A stretch of 6,575 nt of DNA, taken from Chloroflexota bacterium (GTDB lineage: Bacteria > Chloroflexota > Anaerolineae > Anaerolineales > Anaerolineaceae). Below are positions 5,204 through 6,575 of this stretch, piece by piece. The stretch is from assembly GCA_023406965.1 (NCBI GenBank), contig JAEXTI010000533.1, positions 1 to 6,575 on the forward strand. Direction: 5' to 3'. Position 1 is the stretch's first letter. Every line of letters starts with the position of its first letter. The translations under genes were made by a program, and so were the position numbers. The notes under the pieces were generated by a model that did not search any database, had not been told where the DNA came from, and was given only the letters and a program-made list of their open reading frames with translations.

Positions 5204-5746
5204 TTTTTTCTTGGCTTCTTTGCGCACCACGCTTAAGGCGACAAAGGCAAACACGGCGAACACCACGGCGCTGATCCACCCGCCCAGGCTGAACACCTCC
5301 GGGCCGTACAGGCCCAGGCCTGTACCGGCAAAGATGAGCACGCCTGCCAGCACGCCGAACTGCCACATGCCGTACAGGAAGATGAACGGCAGGTAATGCG
5401 CCCCCACAATCACCATCGCCGCCGGGAAGAACCAGTGCGAGTGATGCAGGGTGGCCGCCCCAACCAAAATGAATCCAATCGGCACCGTGAAGGCAATTTG
5501 CATGGCCAATTGGTCCAGGGTGTTGCCGGGGCCAAGTTTGGTCGAGCGCCCCATGAAGCGGAAGATCAACTGGGTGATGGGGAACAAGAACATGCTGACG
5601 AAGAATAGCGCCGCCATGCCCGCGCCCTCCGAAACCCACGTACCCAGCGCGGCGGCTAGCAACCAAATTGTCGCTGCCACCAACTGTCCCACAAACCCAC
5701 CCATGTATGCCTGACGCAGCTCGCGCTGCGCATCTTGGATGTTCAT
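5201..5746 (-). CDS. Six-helix integral membrane protein (DUF7010-like)
   Basis: This 181-residue protein is strongly hydrophobic, with about six membrane segments near residues 20-38, 42-64, 82-100, 105-125, 128-148 and 153-173, and a basic tail ending VRKEAKKK that should face the cytoplasm. The segment MVIVGAHYLPFIFLYGMWQF (111-130) and the start DAQRELRQAYMGG (5-17) resemble small proteins grouped as DUF7010; that assignment is from memory of the family and is moderate. Function is unknown. The ATG has AGGAGA at 5755-5760 eight bases upstream. It begins 37 bases after the alpha/beta hydrolase stop on the same strand, so the pair may be cotranscribed, and it ends in the shared terminator. 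A different frame over the same region (5154-5666) gives an Arg/Gly-rich product and is not believed. Confidence 0.88.
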   Translation of the reverse strand: MNIQDAQRELRQAYMGGFVGQLVAATIWLLAAALGTWVSEGAGMAALFFVSMFLFPITQLIFRFMGRSTKLGPGNTLDQLAMQIAFTVPIGFILVGAATLHHSHWFFPAAMVIVGAHYLPFIFLYGMWQFGVLAGVLIFAGTGLGLYGPEVFSLGGWISAVVFAVFAFVALSVVRKEAKKK

Positions 5747-5783
5747 TTTCGCATTCTCCTGTGGAAATTTCGCCGTCCAGGCT

Positions 5784-6575
5784 TCACTTCATCTCCGCCC
5801 GCACGCGCTCCAGCCATTCTACCACCAATGCATGGAACAGCCCCTCCTGCTCGATCTGCATGTTGTGCCCGGCCTTGTCCAGAATGACAAAGGAAGCCCG
5901 CGGGAAATTCTCAATCAACTGCCAATGGTCGCGGTATCCTACACAAGAATCCTGCCGCCCCATCACCATCAACGTCGGTTGGCGGTAGGGCTGCTCCACC
6001 CGATCCACATCCTCTGCATAAGGAACGTGCCGGCTCAAGCTGTGCTCGAGGAAATCGTAATCGGCAGCTTTCAACCCCGGCAGCACATCACTGGCGAACT
6101 TCTCCCACACCGGCCGGGTTTGCACCACGGTGATGCCGGTGAAGTAACGGCGTTCCTCTTCGGTCAGGCTGTCGACGAAAGCCTCGTCTTTTTCCAGCAC
6201 CTGGAAAGGCGGCAGATGGTCGCGCAGAGTCTCCTGGCTGGCCACCGGGCAGATCAGCAGCAGCCCCTCCACCAGTGGCTCGCGCGCCTTGAGTACGCCC
6301 CTGGCCAGATAGCCGCCGTAGGACTCCCCTGCCACCAGGAAGTGCTGCCCCGGAAGAATTCCATCGATGAACTCCAGCACCACGCTCAACATCGCGTCCG
6401 AGCCGTCGATCCAGGGCCGCCCCGGAGTCTTGCCCATCCCCGGCAGGTCGAAGTAGATGCGCTGCCAGGGCTGATCCAACTGCTCAAAGAGCGGCTCCAG
6501 GCAGCCTTTCATCAAACGGTGATCCGGGCTCCACCCGTGGATCATCACCACCGGCATCCCCGAGCCGTGGATTTC
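5784..6575 (-). CDS. Alpha/beta hydrolase, 5' end cut by window edge
   Basis: This is an alpha/beta-hydrolase-fold enzyme. Counting from the Met at 6557, the oxyanion-hole HGW is at residues 7-9, the nucleophile elbow GESYGG puts the serine at 79, GRQD gives the acid Asp203 and AGHN gives the base His231, so the catalytic triad is complete. A helical lid lies around residues 105-185. The frame stays open beyond that Met to the window edge, reading EIHGSG before MPVVMIHG; family members normally have such a strand (a YEIHG-type segment) before the HG motif, so the true start is probably outside and 6557 is not the real start. Substrate (ester, amide, peptide or other) cannot be told. It precedes the membrane protein by 37 bases on the same strand. 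Confidence 0.92.
   Translation of the reverse strand, partial: EIHGSGMPVVMIHGWSPDHRLMKGCLEPLFEQLDQPWQRIYFDLPGMGKTPGRPWIDGSDAMLSVVLEFIDGILPGQHFLVAGESYGGYLARGVLKAREPLVEGLLLICPVASQETLRDHLPPFQVLEKDEAFVDSLTEEERRYFTGITVVQTRPVWEKFASDVLPGLKAADYDFLEHSLSRHVPYAEDVDRVEQPYRQPTLMVMGRQDSCVGYRDHWQLIENFPRASFVILDKAGHNMQIEQEGLFHALVVEWLERVRAEMK

Noticed and set aside
5154..5666. A 170-codon minus-strand frame overlapping the DUF7010-like gene
   Set aside because: It is a shifted frame of a gene with a good start, ribosome-binding site and six clean membrane helices. The product is Arg/Gly/His-rich, and it would read through the terminator hairpin.

Overview
This 6,575-base window is gene-dense (no gene-free stretch over about 180 bases) and moderately GC-rich. 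It carries nine complete protein genes, one gene cut by the right edge, no RNA genes, no insertion sequence and no CRISPR array. Strong purine-rich ribosome-binding sites, a sigma-70-type promoter and the protein families present (dihydrofolate-reductase-like RibD C-terminal proteins, DUF4386-type membrane proteins, a short Cro/C1 regulator) suggest a free-living bacterium. The overall style resembles environmental Chloroflexota (Anaerolineae-like), but that is an impression from gene content, not proof. The left edge starts with a G15/C-rich low-complexity run that looks like a contig end or sequencing artefact.

Layout. Positions 74-1855 hold a leftward three-gene cluster: a YsnE-like GNAT acetyltransferase (first), then two different dihydrofolate-reductase-family proteins. 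Each gene has its own strong Shine-Dalgarno. A divergent intergenic region (1856-2035) holds a TATAAT box pointing left and a good TTGACA-17-TACTAT promoter pointing right; the 17-base spacer of the latter lies within an imperfect 18-base palindrome that looks like an operator. Rightward from there runs a probable five-gene operon (2036-5157): a four-helix membrane protein with a charged cytoplasmic loop, a 74-residue Cro/C1-type repressor, two tandem polytopic membrane proteins of the DUF4386 type, and a zinc-free medium-chain NAD(P)H oxidoreductase. It ends in a near-symmetrical hairpin (5155-5203) that works in both directions and contains the stop codons of both converging genes. From the right edge a leftward pair converges on the same hairpin: an alpha/beta hydrolase (5' end outside the window) and a six-helix DUF7010-like membrane protein.

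How it may work together. The small regulator probably binds the palindrome in its own promoter and controls the five-gene operon, with the membrane protein encoded just ahead of it as a possible signal partner. The downstream membrane proteins and the oxidoreductase would be the output. The substrates are unknown. The leftward cluster looks like a set of small accessory enzymes (an acetyltransferase and NADPH-dependent reductases). The window does not show a clear new defence or mobile system; the most notable items are the promoter-operator architecture, the membrane protein/regulator/DUF4386/oxidoreductase gene set, and one reductase paralogue that has lost its usual cofactor-site glycines.
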